DNA of 64,000 nt from Daphnia carinata. Lineage: Eukaryota > Arthropoda > Branchiopoda > Diplostraca > Daphniidae. Every line of letters begins with the position of its first letter. Position 1 is the first letter of the stretch. Positions 46,434 to 61,300 of this stretch are shown here, piece by piece. Under the pieces are notes generated by a model. The model searched no databases. It saw nothing but the letters and a program-made list of their open reading frames with translations, and was not told the origin of the DNA. The stretch is taken from contig NC_081339.1 of NCBI RefSeq assembly GCF_022539665.2, positions 7,499,367 through 7,563,366 on the forward strand. Reading direction: 5' to 3'. The translations under genes and the position numbers were made by a program.

Positions 46434-49200
46434 TTTGGCGCCCAGCAGACGAAAAGCAAGCGAGACACGAGGTGATTGAAATCGATCAAAAGAAATCGAA
46501 TTAGAAAAAAAAAACGATAAAAAGACCTTGAGGTTTTTTTTGTGTTTAAAAAAATTTGACGTTTTTTCTGTAATGTTTATTTTTGTTTTTGTGTGATTGA
46601 TTATTTTCTAGAACTGAAAGCGTATGGAGAGGGCCAATAGGTTCACACTTGACCAAGTTAGTCTTTCTCACGTCGTGTTCTGGAATCAGTCATTCAATCA
46701 CTTTTAATTGATAGTCGGGGATCACTAGGATAAGCTCTGCGTTTCAAATCTTTATCTTTTCTTTTCTCTATGCATGGCAGCCGCAATTCCCCCTTTTTTC
46801 ACATTGGCAGGTTTCACTCACGAGAAAAAAACAAACACACGAAACACTGGCACAACTCAACACAAACTGACAGAGTATTTGAAAAATAACCGTCTGCTAT
46901 TGGCCTCAAAAAATCCGAGTTTCAATAACCTGGTGAAACGAATAACAGTAACAGAGAGGAAAAGAAACGTAGTGAACAGCTCGACTGCTGCCCGTCTACT
47001 GACGGCTTTTGCTGCTGGAATGGCTGAGTTAAAAGAGACCCCAGTGTGTGTGTGTGTGTGTGTCTGTTCTGTATGCGCTTACACACAACACACAGTGAAA
47101 GGGGAAGCCTCTTCCTTCGTCAATGACCTGCAGCCATGGGGCCTGCCCTCGTAAAAAAAAATATAATAATAATCTAGAAACATAAAACAATAATAACAAT
47201 CAAAGAAATATATCGTACTGGTTGACTTTGGGATAGTGGGCACAATTCATCGAAGATAAAACCTAAGCGGCCAGAAACGATGTGACATCGAGTGAGGGAA
47301 TCCTATATAGAAAGGAAGATCAAAAGTATTATTCGATATCGATTGCAAGCGGGTTCGACGACCATCATATTGCATGCCCAGTTTCTTTCTCATTTCTTTT
47401 CATTTGTTATGGGCCTACATGTCAAACGTCCACCCGCCTAAGTCGCATTGGATGATGTGCACACGAACAATATGATGAGTTTGAAGAAACTACCAGCAGG
47501 ACGAGTTCGATTGGGCTACTCGAAAAGTCAGACACGACTATACACAACGTGAAAGGAAATAAAACAATACGAAGAAAAGGGGGGAAAGAGAGGAGGACAA
47601 ACAACAAACAAAACAGGCAACCGAAATAGCCGGCGTTGGCCATGTTTTGGTCATTGGGCTCATGTCCAAAAAAACGTATATGGCTCGGACGTCTTTAAGT
47701 TTACACGCAGCAATATAAATTATAGGCCAAATAAAAAAATAAATATTAAAACGAGCGCGTTGTGTATAAAGGAGCAAGAAGAAAATAAACGAACGAAAAA
47801 CATGACTGACAGAACCAGTATAAAAACTGTCGGATCGCAGTAGATTTAAGACGTCAGATGGGATACATGTAAACGTCCACATGCTGCACAGGAGAAGTTT
47901 TATTCCTCTTATCAGGTAGACGTAGGCAGGTAACGCTAGGTGTACTTCAATGTCGGCTTCAAGTTTTGCGGCTTCTTCATGCCATTTGAGCATTTCGTTT
48001 TTCATTTCGTGTTGTGAGAAAGGAAAAATAAGGAAATGCCCGATCGATGATAGATATTGCGCAACACCAAACAGGAATGGCAGACAGTCGAAGGAAAGAA
48101 GGAGAAAGAGTTGTTTGATTGTTCTTGTGTTTCTTCTTTTCTTTCGGCTGCTATGGACTATACGTGAGATTTTGGGGATGTAATCGACGAAGGCTCCCCT
48201 TGGCTTTTTGGTCCGTGCTGCTGTCTGTGGGCCCGCGGTGATCGACTACCTCATCTACCCATTAAACGCAAACCGGCTCCAGTATTGGAATGATCTTCAT
48301 TTGTTTTCATTGCCGAGCCGAGGGTAAAAGAAAACAATATAATACTAGAATGAACCATTGAAGCCAAAATGCATTCATTAGGTGAGTAGATTTCTATGTT
48401 GAGAGCACAAGACATCGTAGCTGATTAATGGTGGTCTCCCCTCTTCTTCTAGTTGCCACCCTATTCTTTTCCTATTTCTCCATCAAAGCGGCGATCGAGA
48501 TGGAACATACAGCAATTGGGCTAAGAGAAAAAAAAAGAGAGGGAAAAAGGTGTTGCCTTGGACGAAACAATAGCATTGATAATAAGCGCACGCGTAGACT
48601 GAAAAATAAGGGTAGAAAAGACATTCATCACCCAGGCCCAATATTTCGCCTTCATGGGGGGTCAGGAAAAATAGGGATCCATAGAATAAAGTTGAGTCTG
48701 TGCCGCAATGTATTCTCAACCCCTCACCATCAGGCCACACTTGCTGCTCTTTTATGTCCATCGTGACGGTCGCAAAGGCTAACTGGACTTTGATTGCATT
48801 TTTAGTAACTTTTCCCTTCTATTCTTTGATTCCCGTTTTTCCCTTAGTCAGGTAGACGTTTGCCCCAAGTCTTAACAGACCCAACAGGTGTATACGTATT
48901 TTTTTCTATTGTTATGCTGATATTCTGTAAAGTGTAATGTCGCCCCCATTGCCAGGGCCCACCGCAAGACACCATTATTCTCTTTGGTTGTGGGTTAGGG
49001 GTTTAGTTGGGTGGTGAGGGAATGTTAAAGAAAGAGAAAATGCTTGAGGAAGATGGATAAAAGAAACAAAACATCAAGAGGTAAAGAGACGCAAGAAAAT
49101 AGTCAAAAGAATGTTATTGCTTTCTGGTGAGGTGTTGATGGCCACCCCGCCGATTTTTTCTTTCTCTTTTCCTCCCTCGTTTTGACACACTGACACTCCG
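46434..49200. other. No recognisable gene
   Basis: AT-rich with a (TG)n tract at 47043-47062. The minus-strand ORF at 47538-48005 starts with a plausible helical segment but degenerates into hydrophobic low-complexity sequence. Nothing can be assigned. Confidence 0.45.
47043..47062. repeat. (TG)n microsatellite
   Basis: About ten TG dinucleotides. Confidence 0.9.
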
Positions 49201-49374
49201 ATGGCCTCACCACCAGACCAACTTTACCCGATTCGATCTGCCCGTGCTCCGGGTCTCTGCCAGGGCTGTTCTGACGATGCGCTGTCGGAGATCACACGGC
49301 AGAATTTCTTCTTACCCAACTTGGGGTTCGTGTCGTTCATGTTCAGTTGCGTCTTGGTTCTCCTCTGCTGCTAA
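49201..49374 (+). CDS. Candidate small membrane protein (57 residues)
   Basis: ATG-initiated frame, 58 codons including stop TAA. It begins MASPPDQLYPIRSARAPGLC, has an acidic middle (QGCSDDALSEITRQ) and ends with a hydrophobic segment (LGFVSFMFSCVLVLLCC) that could be a C-terminal membrane anchor with terminal cysteines. The stretch is more GC-rich than its surroundings, and a donor-like CAG|GTGAGG lies 6 bases after the stop. No family recognised. Single-exon coding status is unproven, and a non-coding exon is the alternative. Confidence 0.35.
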   Translation: MASPPDQLYPIRSARAPGLCQGCSDDALSEITRQNFFLPNLGFVSFMFSCVLVLLCC

Positions 49375-52300
49375 GACAGGTGAGGGAAAAGGGGGAAATT
49401 TTCTTGTATGTAGTCTCTCAAAACCTGAAGGAAACCATATTGGTTGGACGCGGTTTTCTTCCCTTATATGAAAGAAAACCTTTCCGCACCAAGTCCCTTT
49501 TCTGCTTCTAACATTCACCCTCTATTCTTCATCTCAGACAAGTTAGAAGAAGAAGAAAAGAAAAAGGCTTTTCTTTTTTTTTTGCAGGAACGTTGATGGG
49601 TCGACGGGGTGTCCGGCCCCCGCTATTTAGCACTGACAACAGAGCAACGGACCTCCAACTGTTTTCGGTCCATCCACTTTGCTTCTCTCTATCCCCGTGC
49701 CAAAAAGGAAAAGAAATAAGGGGGAGGCATACCCAACACGGTTGAGCTCTCCCGCAAGAAAATCTCCGCTCATCGGATGTTGTTCTACATCAACTTGACT
49801 TCCCTCATCTCGTATGCTCCGGTTCCTTTCTCTCACTCTCCGTGCCCAGCTGCTCCTGTAGCAAATGAGGCAAGTGCATCGGCTCGTGTCTTGACAGTAA
49901 CCCCTCGGTCTTTGTGGTCGATGTACTTCTATGTTGACTTCTTTTTATTTCGTTTATTATTCACTTCCGTTTATAGAAAATGTTTTATTCCGTTCCAGCA
50001 TCGAGTCGCTCTTTGGAGAAGAATCATGTCAGCTTATACGACTAGTTGATTGAAGAAAAAATCATTCAACGTGGTATTGAAGAACCAGAACGGAATATAG
50101 AAAGAAGGTATTTGCATAGATTCTCCCTTTATATAAAACCGTTGGGTTCTCATCCTGAACTTGAATCTTTTTGAGTTTGCCGCTGATGGGTTGCGCGTGC
50201 GCCTTCGCGTGTCGATCACTGCGTGCGTGTAGTTTTCCAAAAAAAAAATAACATGGACTATGCCTTGTGTGTGCCTGCATATATCTATTAATCAGCTGCG
50301 TGTGTAAATCACAAGTCATTCATTTCAAGAGGCAACAGTGTAAGCGGGGTGAAAGAAATCCAGCTGTAGGCGTTCGTGCTGACACACGCTAGAGCCATAC
50401 TAATATAGAATATTACCCCACCGATATTTTTTACATTAAAGTTTTGTATTTTAACTTTGAGTCGCTCATACATTATTAATGCAACAAGAAAAATGAAGGG
50501 GGGAGGTAATCTTTCGCTTATTCCATTCGCATGTCCATCAACGGAGAACGTAAAGCTTCAAATAGTCAGCACCTGTAAACCATCCGAGATTTTCCGAAAA
50601 CAAAAGAGAAACACTGACTGGGAGCATTCAAGATGTATAATAAAGAAAGAATTAGTTCCACACGTTGAAGACATTTTGCTTTGAAAGAAAACAGCCACAC
50701 CATCGGTGTTATAACTAAAAGCGCAGCCGATGTTGTTATGTATGCGCCAACACGTTGGAGGTTATTCGACGTTCCATAAATTGTAATGAAATCCAGTAGT
50801 TTCGGGTTGGTAGGCCCTTTCGTCGAGAACTGCTGACACGATGTGCTACATTGTTTTTGTTTAACCCCCGTCATCGTAAATTACGGCTGAACTAAAGACA
50901 AAGTTCAATTCCATATAAGAAATTGGGAATAAACTCCATTACAGTATAATCTGTGTTATTTTTAGGCAATTGAGAAGGAGGACAAAAATGCAAAGACCCG
51001 AAAGCAATCGACCACAGGTGTCAATGACGTGTCGCCACAAAATATGAAATACCTTGACTGTAATCGGCATGGCGGCTGAAAACATTTGACACGCACGCAG
51101 ACGTAAGAAAACTGCGCATCTAGCACATAAAATTCCGACATGCAAAAATGTTTTTAGCGACCAAATGCGAAATCAAAACGTGACTACCAACAAACGCCTT
51201 TCTATAGTTGATCAATTGCCGTGTGTATATGAAGGAAGACAATAGTTAGCAACACCAATCTGAAGCATGTGGAAGATGAGTGTAAGAAAAGTGGCACAGA
51301 TTGACACGAGTTACATGGAACAGCAGTGCTGGGACGAACACGGCATGACGCTATAGATAATAGCGGAACCATTTGTCAACGTCTTATAACGCATATAAAA
51401 TAAGAGAAGATTGAAATAAGAAGAGAGGCACAGTGCTGTGTAATTGTACGGCCATGTGAAGGAGAGAATGAGAAGCCAAAAAGGACGATTTTCTTTTCTT
51501 TTTGTTATTCTGGACAAAGTTCCAAACAAGGAGACAGTGAAGCAGGAGCTGGACAACTCGGCTACCGGCCCAGTCAGGGCAGTTTCAAAGTCATTCATCA
51601 CTGTTTTCTAGTGTGCTGCCGCTCTTACTTCTTTTTTTTTTCTTGTACAAAACATTGAAAAGAAAAGCAGATCTAAAGGGCGGGATGTTAGAAGTGAATT
51701 CATTTTGAAACGTGGAAAGTGCATCGAGAAAAAAAAAAAAACTTGTCCGGTTTCCAAAAAAGGACGGACGACAAGTCTAAACAACAAGAAAGAAAGAAAG
51801 AAAGAAAGAAAAAATGAGCAACTTTAAAATATAGAAATATAGAAAAGGACAAGGAGAAGAAAAGGAAGAATTTCATGTGGCCAGTTGACATATGGTTCGA
51901 AGAAACAAGTTCCAGCAGAAAAGAGACGGGTCAAAAGATGCTTCTCTTTTTTCTTTCTTTTTCCCTACTAAATCACAGGTAAATCTTTTGTTTGGTCATG
52001 GGCTTACTACTGTTTGTGTGTGCGTGTATGTTGTCTGTCTCTGTATAGCCTCCAACAGTTTATCTTCATCTTGTTTCTACTGTCTTGTTACTCGTGTGAC
52101 ACGGGCTGCTCTTCGCCAAACTGGGCATTCGTTTTGACTTGCGTGATGGGGTCGGTGCATTCTTTGGCCAGCTGTCGCAGTCGCTACTGTTGCGAAAACG
52201 TTCAGGTGTACCGTCTGAAAATGCAGAATGATGGGACCCTTCTTTCGGCTCTTTCCCACAGCCGCAATACACATAGAGGCGAACTAAAATCAACATTTAC

Positions 52301-55300
52301 TTTCTGTCGTCATTGTCCATCAGGTGAGAGGTTCCATGTTGACTCGTCCTAAGTCGCATAAATTTACAAGTAAGCACGTCTCATGGGTCTCATAGCTTGC
52401 ATTCTTTGAAGATTACCCACTAAGATAAACATTGACCTACAAATGCGTGTGCCCTTCTTCTCTTTTTCTTACAAATAACACGCCCGATTTTTGTCCTCTC
52501 TAGTCCTCTAGCCAAACCGAGAATTCTAGTGTCCATCAAAGCGACTTGAAAATATCTCAACAGTCGCAGGTTTATTCTCTAGACGATAAACGTCAGAATG
52601 TGAGGCATTTCAAATGTGACGTTTCCATCATCGTGAGAAATGCGGATCAGTGCCTTACTGTCGTCGCCTTTTTTTCTCTTTTGACGATTGGGAACACGGA
52701 GGGGGGGGAGGGTGAAAAACCGTGGGATCGACGACCCCACCCCGTGTCTTTTGTTGCCGATGAAATGGGAAGTTCAATCGGAAACTATTGACAGTTTCCA
52801 CACAGAGCAAAAAAGGCATTGACTTTGGATTCGCGTTACGTCACAATGGCCGACTCCGCACACGACGGTCGCACGCTCCAACGCCACACAGTCGCATATT
52901 GAAAAGAAACCGATCCGAAACTAAATGAGTTTTGGTTGTTATCAATCTATGCAGCAGTCGTCCCTCTCTCACTCTCATAAAGGAATAATAATAGAAAGGG
53001 AAAAAAAAATAAGAGTTGAAAAAAAAAAGTGGATAGATTGAATCTACGGGAGTTGCATAAAAGGGAGGAAAGAGGAGGGAGAAATGTCGGTGATGGAAAG
53101 CAAAACAAGCGGACCGTGACTATACAGGGACAGCGTTCGGCACTCTACTGCAGCGCGTGTTGTAGAGAGTGAAGCCGCTCATTTCAGTGGACGTGAAAGG
53201 ACGCGGAAACGAGAAGAAAATGCGACCCAAAGGAACGAGACGGAACTTGATGACGGTCCAGCCGCGTCCACCTTCGAACCGGCAGAGTTCGAAATGAGAC
53301 TTGATACGTTCAATAAACATCGATTAGACATTAGAGGGTTATCGCTTGTATAGGAAATACGATATTGAAATGCCATGGCCGTTTGTGCTGTGCGTTGTGT
53401 TTGTGTGGGGCCGTTTCATCGCAACCGCATCGCGTTCTGTTCAGATATGAAGCCGCTTCTTCTTCTTCTTTGTTCCATTCAACTTCACCATGTTTTCCTC
53501 GTTGTATCTCTTTGATCTTTTTAAGTTTTCGTCCCTTTTTTTTTTCTTTCCTCTGATGGTGCATTTTGATATAATCAAAGGGTTGCGCGTTGCTCCGGCA
53601 GCTGCGATCTCGACTCGAGTTGATTTCGCTGTCTAATCTGGGCAGACCCCAACACACACAAAAAAAAGGGAAGTCTACACAACAACAACCAAACGAAGAT
53701 ATAGGACGCACCACCCAAGGACGACCGCCCTCTTTGAATTTATATTCATTGCTGCCGTGTTTCAGTTACGGACGTACGTTGAAGTAACTAGGCAGTAGGT
53801 GAGCGTAGACGCAGAACGTATCACCGTCCAAGTGTTTCACAATGGCGGTGTTTTCGTTGGTCATATCAACGTAACGGCCATCGTTGCGGTGGTGCCAGGA
53901 AACATAAAATATCTGTCGGTGCGTTTTTCGTTTTTATTTATAAAACAGAAGAAGTTGCAGGCCGATGGAATTTACCACGAAAAAAGGGGCCGACTGAAAA
54001 TAAATGCGCGTCCCTAATAAAAAAACGAGGCTCTCGCCTTCTAATTGGAATCGGTTTCATAAAGAACAAAAGTTTGTGTCTAACGCGTGAACGTCCAGCG
54101 GCGAGATGAGCGTCAATGAAGATAATCACTGGTCACATTCCGCATGATACGCGTTCAGCGATTGTGGTGAGAAGGAAACCTGTGTCGGTTCGTTCTGCTA
54201 CTGGAACACTGGCGACGGATAAGAAGACGCTCGTTGTACATAAGATTCTTACGTTCAACGACTTGTTTAGCGTTTCCCCCTTTGTTCTTTTCATTTTTGT
54301 CGATTGCCCGTTTGGAATGTTGTTGTGTTTTCAAAGGGAGAAAACACAACCGAAATGGCCCTAAATATTTTTTCGACATGTGTGGTCGTCTTATGGCCGT
54401 CGTATCAACCCAAAAAGGGTTTCACTCATTTCTTTCTTTCTTTTTCTTTTGTGGCCGCTTTACCTTCCCTATTTTTGTTCTGCCCGATATGCAATAGAGG
54501 ATGTTGTAACGCGGCGTGAAGCGTGAAGAAAAGAAGGAAGAAGAATCCCGGCACATCAACGGCAGCAGCCGCCAAGGTGTCTGGAACTTCGACGCTGTGC
54601 CATTAAAAGCAACCAACAGGGAGAAAAGAGGAAGAGGGAATGAAAAGAAATGAAAGAAAAGACAAAGAGGCTCGACCGTACGTCTGCATGATGAACTGTT
54701 GCCTCATTTTTTAGCAGCTTAAACCCCACAAGGTTTTGGAACAAAACAAGAATCAAAACGAATCGCTGCGCGTCAGTGGCAATCCGTTCGCTGTCCGGTT
54801 CGGTTAACGCAGTTCAAACTGAAGCGCGTCTTCACGTTCTGGCGATCTTCTGCCATGACGTTGAATGAGTGAACCCGACAACGGAGCCAGACGGACTTTA
54901 CACGCGCGTATAACGCAACATAAACCATCGACTCTCGTTAAGCTGAATGCATACACACCTCACCGCAGGTGCCACTGTTGTTGGCCGGTGCCATAACCGA
55001 CGCCATCCAGGCTCCTTTTTTTTTTCTTACATTCACCTTGTTGTCGGTGCTTTTTTTTACCGTCATTGTCAACGGACTGTGACAATTTCTTGCGAACGTT
55101 AGTTGATAACGATGCCGCCTTATTTGCATGGGCGAAACCGGCGAAACGAAACACGTCAGTCACCTGTTACTCGCCAATTTGGGTCGGTGCAAATCATAAA
55201 ACGATGACGAAGAAATCGTGTTAAGTCATTACGAATCCTTGGCCGTCATAACGTCTCCCTATGTTTTCCATACTCCCCCACCAAACGAGTGTCTAGTCGG

Positions 55301-58300
55301 CGTGTTACAATACAATTTATTTCGTTGTTTTGACGTGAGTACACGGCCATACCCGAGTCGTTAACATCAGCCAAGTTCTTTTCTCCGAACAGAGAGAAGA
55401 GAGGAATAATAAAGAAGAGAAAGAACAACTTATCCCTTAATGTTTGTTCTTCCGTTGAACGTGTAAAGTTACGAGGTATAAGAGCAAACCGGCGGAAATC
55501 CTGTTGTCTAAACTGATCTGATTTATAATAGTTGACTGAATACATATTTAGTAATGACGTGCACTGTTACAGTACAATATACACGTAAGGTGTTGTACGT
55601 TCAGCCATGAATTTAATGGAGTGCCAAGTTTTTTTTTTTTTTTTTTCATTCCATCAAATATTACCAGCGAAGGGGGACATGAACATAACTGTACAGATGG
55701 AATGTTGACAGCCGCCACATATGCTCTATGATTTATTCATGACAACCACAATCGCATGTGATATACACCAGTACATCTTCGCGCTACTACGTATATAGAC
55801 TGAAGCACCGCTTGTCATCACGGAGCCTGCACATAAAAAAAACTATCCAAAATCCCGAAAAACTTGAAACGAATCCAGGTGTCTTCCGGTCCGGACATTG
55901 AGCCATGGTGAAAATAAAATAAAAGAAGAACTTCCGCTTAAATAAAGATGCGTTTTAGGGCGTGTATAAATTCCTTTCATTTGTATTTCATCAATCGAAT
56001 TTGATGGCGTTTCCTTTTAAAGATTTATTACGTTCACGTACAGGGGTAACTTAATATCAACTTCTATTTCCATTTGAACTCACATTTAATTCAGGACGTC
56101 TTATGCAAAGCAGTTCGTTGCAGTCCCTACGATACAGCACAAGTTCAATTCTTTTAGAAAGAATAAACGAAATAAAAGAATTTCCTTTCTCGGTTGAGGG
56201 GGCAGCTACTTGTCATTCCAAAGTTTCATCCAGATGATCCCGGTCGTTTGTTACTTGATGAAATGGAAAAGAAAAACAAAAGAAAAACCTTATTTCTGTT
56301 TCATTTCGCCCTCCATTATCCCCAGTGTCTCGACGATGCTTATCAACTGAGGGATACAAATGGACGGCTTCTGCAAGGTACACACATATTCGTCTATATA
56401 TAAAGTCCAGTGTGGAGCCTTATATTAAATTCTAACTTGCAAGTCAGTATATATACAGAGCTGAATAAAAATAGGCCCCTTTAGAAGAACTTTGCATCTG
56501 CGCCACTGTCTCTTCTATTTTCATGTATATCTACATAAGCCAAAGAAGGATTTATATCTAATATGGACTCGGCAACAGCGGCAAATTACGAAAGAAAAAG
56601 GTTTCCTATTTTTTTTGTGTCTGTCTTTGTTTTTCTGTTCCATGTCGTCAACTGACTTGTATTGACTTGAAAAAATCCATCGCTAACTCAATGTTGCCAG
56701 TGCTTTGTTTTACATTATTTTGTTTTGTTCTTGGCCTTTTTTCTTTTAATTCGTGACTGGTGACAGGCCAAAACGGCCAGGACGACAGCCAAGGGACATA
56801 AAGCTCAAGCCAAAATGTTTTTTTCCAGCTTCCAGATAACATGGAATATATTTCGAGGATGTATTCGAACAAGAGGACGGAAAAAAACAAACCAATTTTC
56901 AACATCTAGCGTTGATTAAAGCCATGTCAAATGGGGCAGCTGAGTACGTGCGGAAGAGCTCCAACATTGAAAGAGCATTTTTTATTTTAAAGGTTTCTAA
57001 CTTCCAGATCCGATCGGAAGCACCTGGATATTACTCAACAGCCATCGCGTAAAGGTTATCTATAAAATGTGAATGGCAGAACGTACTGTTATACAATAGC
57101 GGACGGGTGGAATGTATAAAGACCTAGTAATAATAAAAAATTCTTTCCCCCCCCCCCCTTCGCAAACGGTGGCCTTTTTATTATCGATAAACCTTTCTCT
57201 TTATTCTAATCCGATTTTTATTTTTTTTTTTTTCACCTTGCAATCCAACTGTATACACACGTATAGCGCAAGGCCTGATGCAATACACTTGAACAGGAGG
57301 AGCGCCAGCAGGCCTTTTGTTGGGCCCGTTTAACGAGCGACCATTATCAACAATTGTGAATGGAATAACACAGCTGGCCAAAAGATAATAATTCCTCTCG
57401 TTTTTTTTGTGTGTGTGCTTAAATACGCCATCAAAATTTACTATTGATGGGCAACGGTTTTTTTCTTTTTCATTCTTCATGTTTTATTACGAAACGATTC
57501 TCATTCAATTGAAAACTTTTCTTTAAAAAATTATGTTTCCGGAGCTTTGTCATCTTGAATTCAATAAAAACGATACGAAGAAATACTTTCTCAAGGAAAT
57601 TCTTTTTTATTTATTTAGGGATAACTCAATGACACGTTTAACATCTTCATTTCTCTTACGAAAAGAAAAATCCACAAAAGAATTTAAAATAAACATAAGG
57701 AAAAATGGGGAAAACACGATTATTAATCATTTTTGCACCGTCTTGATACACACCCACCGACAACAACAAAAAATGTCTAGCCATTACGTTCTAATGGCTA
57801 TGATGCGACAGATAATTGCCTTAAAGCAACTCTGATTGCTGGCCATCAGCGAGATTCCTCCGCAACACCCAAAATTAGAAAGCGGACGTATATACCATTT
57901 TTTTTTTGTTTCTTCCCCTTTCTTAATAGAAGACGTCACAATGATGAATGGACGTTTCTAATTAAAAAAAAAAAAGGCACAAAAATAATAACATTGAACA
58001 CACAAAAGACGGGCCCTCCTTTTTGGCCGATGCGGATGGAAAAATAAACGAAAAAAGAAAGAACGAAAAGGAGATTCGATTGAAGGTTTGATACAAAAGG
58101 GAAAGATGCCGCGCCCCTCATCGCTGTCGGAGAAAGAATAGGTTCATTTCGGTTCATTATAATAAAAGATCCCGCGTGTGTGTCGGCAGCACGTGTGACG
58201 AGCCCCTCTCGATACAAAGTTCTTGCGCTCCTCCGTATATTATCACTCCATCTGCTGTCATTCAAAAATATCTTGGACTATTTAAGGACCGAAGGGGCTT

Positions 58301-61300
58301 TACAAAGGGAGATCGTCGGTAACAGCGGCTGAAGAAAAAATAAGAGCGGCAGCAGCTCTCGTCTCATTAGGTGCATGCAGTAGTCACTTCTTTTGATGCT
58401 TATTAAATGATTTCTGGGCCCGTCAGTTGGGCCCTTCTGTTGCCCACTTTCATCTCTTATTCTCATCATTGGAGATGAAAAACACTGCGACCTTTCCCTG
58501 TCAGTTGATTAACGTGGGAATAAGGCAATTCGACTTTGCCAGCGTGTCACGCGAATATGCTTTCGTGACTAGTAAATTTAATTCTTTGACGTTTGGGTGC
58601 AAAACATTCTGCGTGTTTCTTTTTTTTAAAGCTTGTCAGTTTTGGCGGTCCGTTTTGAGTGTCATTGTTGTACGCGATTCGATCGTATCAGATGCCGACG
58701 TCGACGCAATAAGTTACGATAGAGAAATTGAAATCTGGCGGCTGTCCTGACTTTTTTTCGATGTTTAATGTCTTCATGTACAGACAATAGCAAAATAACT
58801 TAACCAGTAGGTAGCTACGCTGCCATTATTTTCATAGCAGCGTTCCCACGCAATTGTTGGCCATATTGTACCCGAAGAAAACATATTGTACAGAATGAGA
58901 CAGCTGACACTGGCTATCTTGAATGCAGTTCAGAAAATGTGTAGTCGTATAGAAATCAGCTGCGGAACTTGCTGTTTCATTCTGCCCATACATGGAGACT
59001 TGCCTTTGCATAATGTAGCGGCGTCACGGTTGTCTTCCAGCAGCTTCTTGTGCGGATGCTCGTAAATATCCGTCCCTTATATTTATAAACATGGCATCTT
59101 ATCCCAGTGAGCATTAAGAAAAGGGAACGGGAATTCATTTTCGGTGGATTAATGGTTCAAAAGTCGACCATGCATGTAATGATTCTTGGCCGAAACGATG
59201 AAGAAGGGGGAGGGAGGAAAACGAGAGTGAGGGACACGAGGAAGTAGATGGATACTGAGAACGATCGTCATCGTATAACGTACGATCGATGTTGTGCGGC
59301 TGTCGTGTTACGCCACCGTGTCAAAGCATATTACAGTGGCTCCGGCAGTGTGGAATCCAAGATCTCGGCCACGTCTCGCTTTTCTCTGTGTGTGTTTTGG
59401 AACGGTTCCAGCCAAGCAGACGAATCGTGATGATTAATCTATTTGATTGTAATACTCCTTGGTCTCCCCCTCTTTTTTTTTAGATTATATACGTGAAGGA
59501 TAATATTTGAAGGAGGCGCTTTGATTGATGGTGATCGGTGAGAATGGAATAGAAGAAAGTGATTGCGGTAGTATCAAAGGCTGGATGCAAAGGGACGAGA
59601 AAAGAGTCACACGTGATAAGGTGACTGTATTCTCAGTCGCTATGATTTTGAAGATCTAGCGCAACTAGTCAGATGAGGCGAAGTTTTGAAATAGTTGACC
59701 TATAAATAAAAATACGCATTTTCGCTTTGTGTTGGTATTCAAAGGGCAGTGGGAATTAGCAGATAAGCCACTTTGGATATCGTTTCAAAGAATGAAAACA
59801 TTTCTTTGGTCTGTGCTTCGAATAACAATGAGAGATAGTCTGTCGATGCCCTTTCATGTGGGATGCTGATCGCAGTCCTTCTACCTTCGGTATACAATAT
59901 GCATAAATTCCAGTGGCCTGTGCTGACGACAAGGAAGTCGGGTTCATGGCGCGTTTCTTTCGTGGCTGGCGGATGGCAAGAAGAAAAATAGAAAATAAAC
60001 GACGATGAAAGAAAGAATAGAACTGTCTGCTATAAATATATTTATAAGAAACGTCCCGACGTGATGTCTTAAGAATATGGAATGAGCTGACGGGTCTTGT
60101 TTTTATTTCAAACCTTCTCTTCTTCCTCTTTTCCCCTTCGTCTTCCACGCTGGCTCGTCTCGTTTTGTTAAAAATGCATTTCGAGGCTCGTGCTCCCGAA
60201 ATGTCGGGATTAGACAGTGTGTCATTCGTCAAGCCGTCAAACGTTCCACACACACACACACAGAAGCGAAAGAAAACGCGATGGAAAAGATACTCAACGG
60301 CCATTATATTTGGCAATAAGCTACAAACAAGCTATTTGGAATGGAGCTTCCGTGATGGGCCTGCAAGTTTCCCAAGTGCTGCCGGTTGCCCATTAATTCA
60401 GACTCTTGACGACTTATTTATGACGCATATTTTCTATTCCTCTTCTATCTTTAATAACTTTAGCCCACTTATCCCTATCACCCCTACTTTATAGCGGACA
60501 CAGTTTCCTTTCGTTATTGATCGTTCGTTGGCGAATTAGTTGGACCGCTCAACAGCTTATTCGGATCTGTGTAACAGGTCGTGCTAATTACAAAGCATTT
60601 AAACATTCGCACTACTTTGCGTCCATTTGCATGACTCGCATCAACCATATGACAAGAGACCTCACATAAAGAAGCAACAATTACAAACCATGACAGCAAA
60701 GACCAGCTATAACCGAAGACAATCAAAGTGGAATATGAAACTAAACAAGTCTGACTTCACCCCCATGTGCCTTAACGATCCTGATGTTTAAACAAGTCAC
60801 GTGTTTATTCCAAATGGACACACGGAGTGCCATACGGATGAAGAGAGAGTTCAAGAAACACACCTTGACTCTAAGGTTTAAAGGACACCAAGCAGGGGGG
60901 TAAAAAAAACGTGTGCTGTTGAACGTGTGGTTTCGGTCAGTTTTCGTATTATATCTGCTGTGTAACTCTGGCAGGTCCTGGTTCGCAATTGCCATATAAA
61001 CAACGTACAGAAAAATTGTTTATGTGTCCCCCCCAAAAAAGCAACAAAGAAAAAGAGACGCTGGGAAAGGCGAGAAGATGAGAAAAGGGAAGACGGAGAT
61101 GGGTGACATGATACTCCATGATGGATGTTACTGAACTCTCAGTGGCATTTGTTTAGACACGAACGTCCACAGAAGTTATCTGCCCGTTTATTTACTTATG
61201 AAGTCCTTGACGAGCGGAAATCTTCACTCGACTGTTGCAAAAAGAAGAAAAAGTTCAACATTTTTCTTTCTCAGACGAGTCAAAAGCAAAAGTGAAATCT

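Noticed and set aside
47538-48005. 155-residue minus-strand ORF
   Set aside because: Only the first 35 residues look protein-like; the rest is hydrophobic translation of AT-rich sequence, with no family match.
53120-53330. Exon in a GC-rich island, readable on both strands
   Set aside because: The plus strand is open from about 53120 without an early ATG and the minus strand gives a 66-residue frame; no motif favours either.
59756-60316. 186-residue minus-strand ORF
   Set aside because: Composition is low-complexity and basic, includes translated (CA)n repeat, and has no recognisable domain or exon borders.
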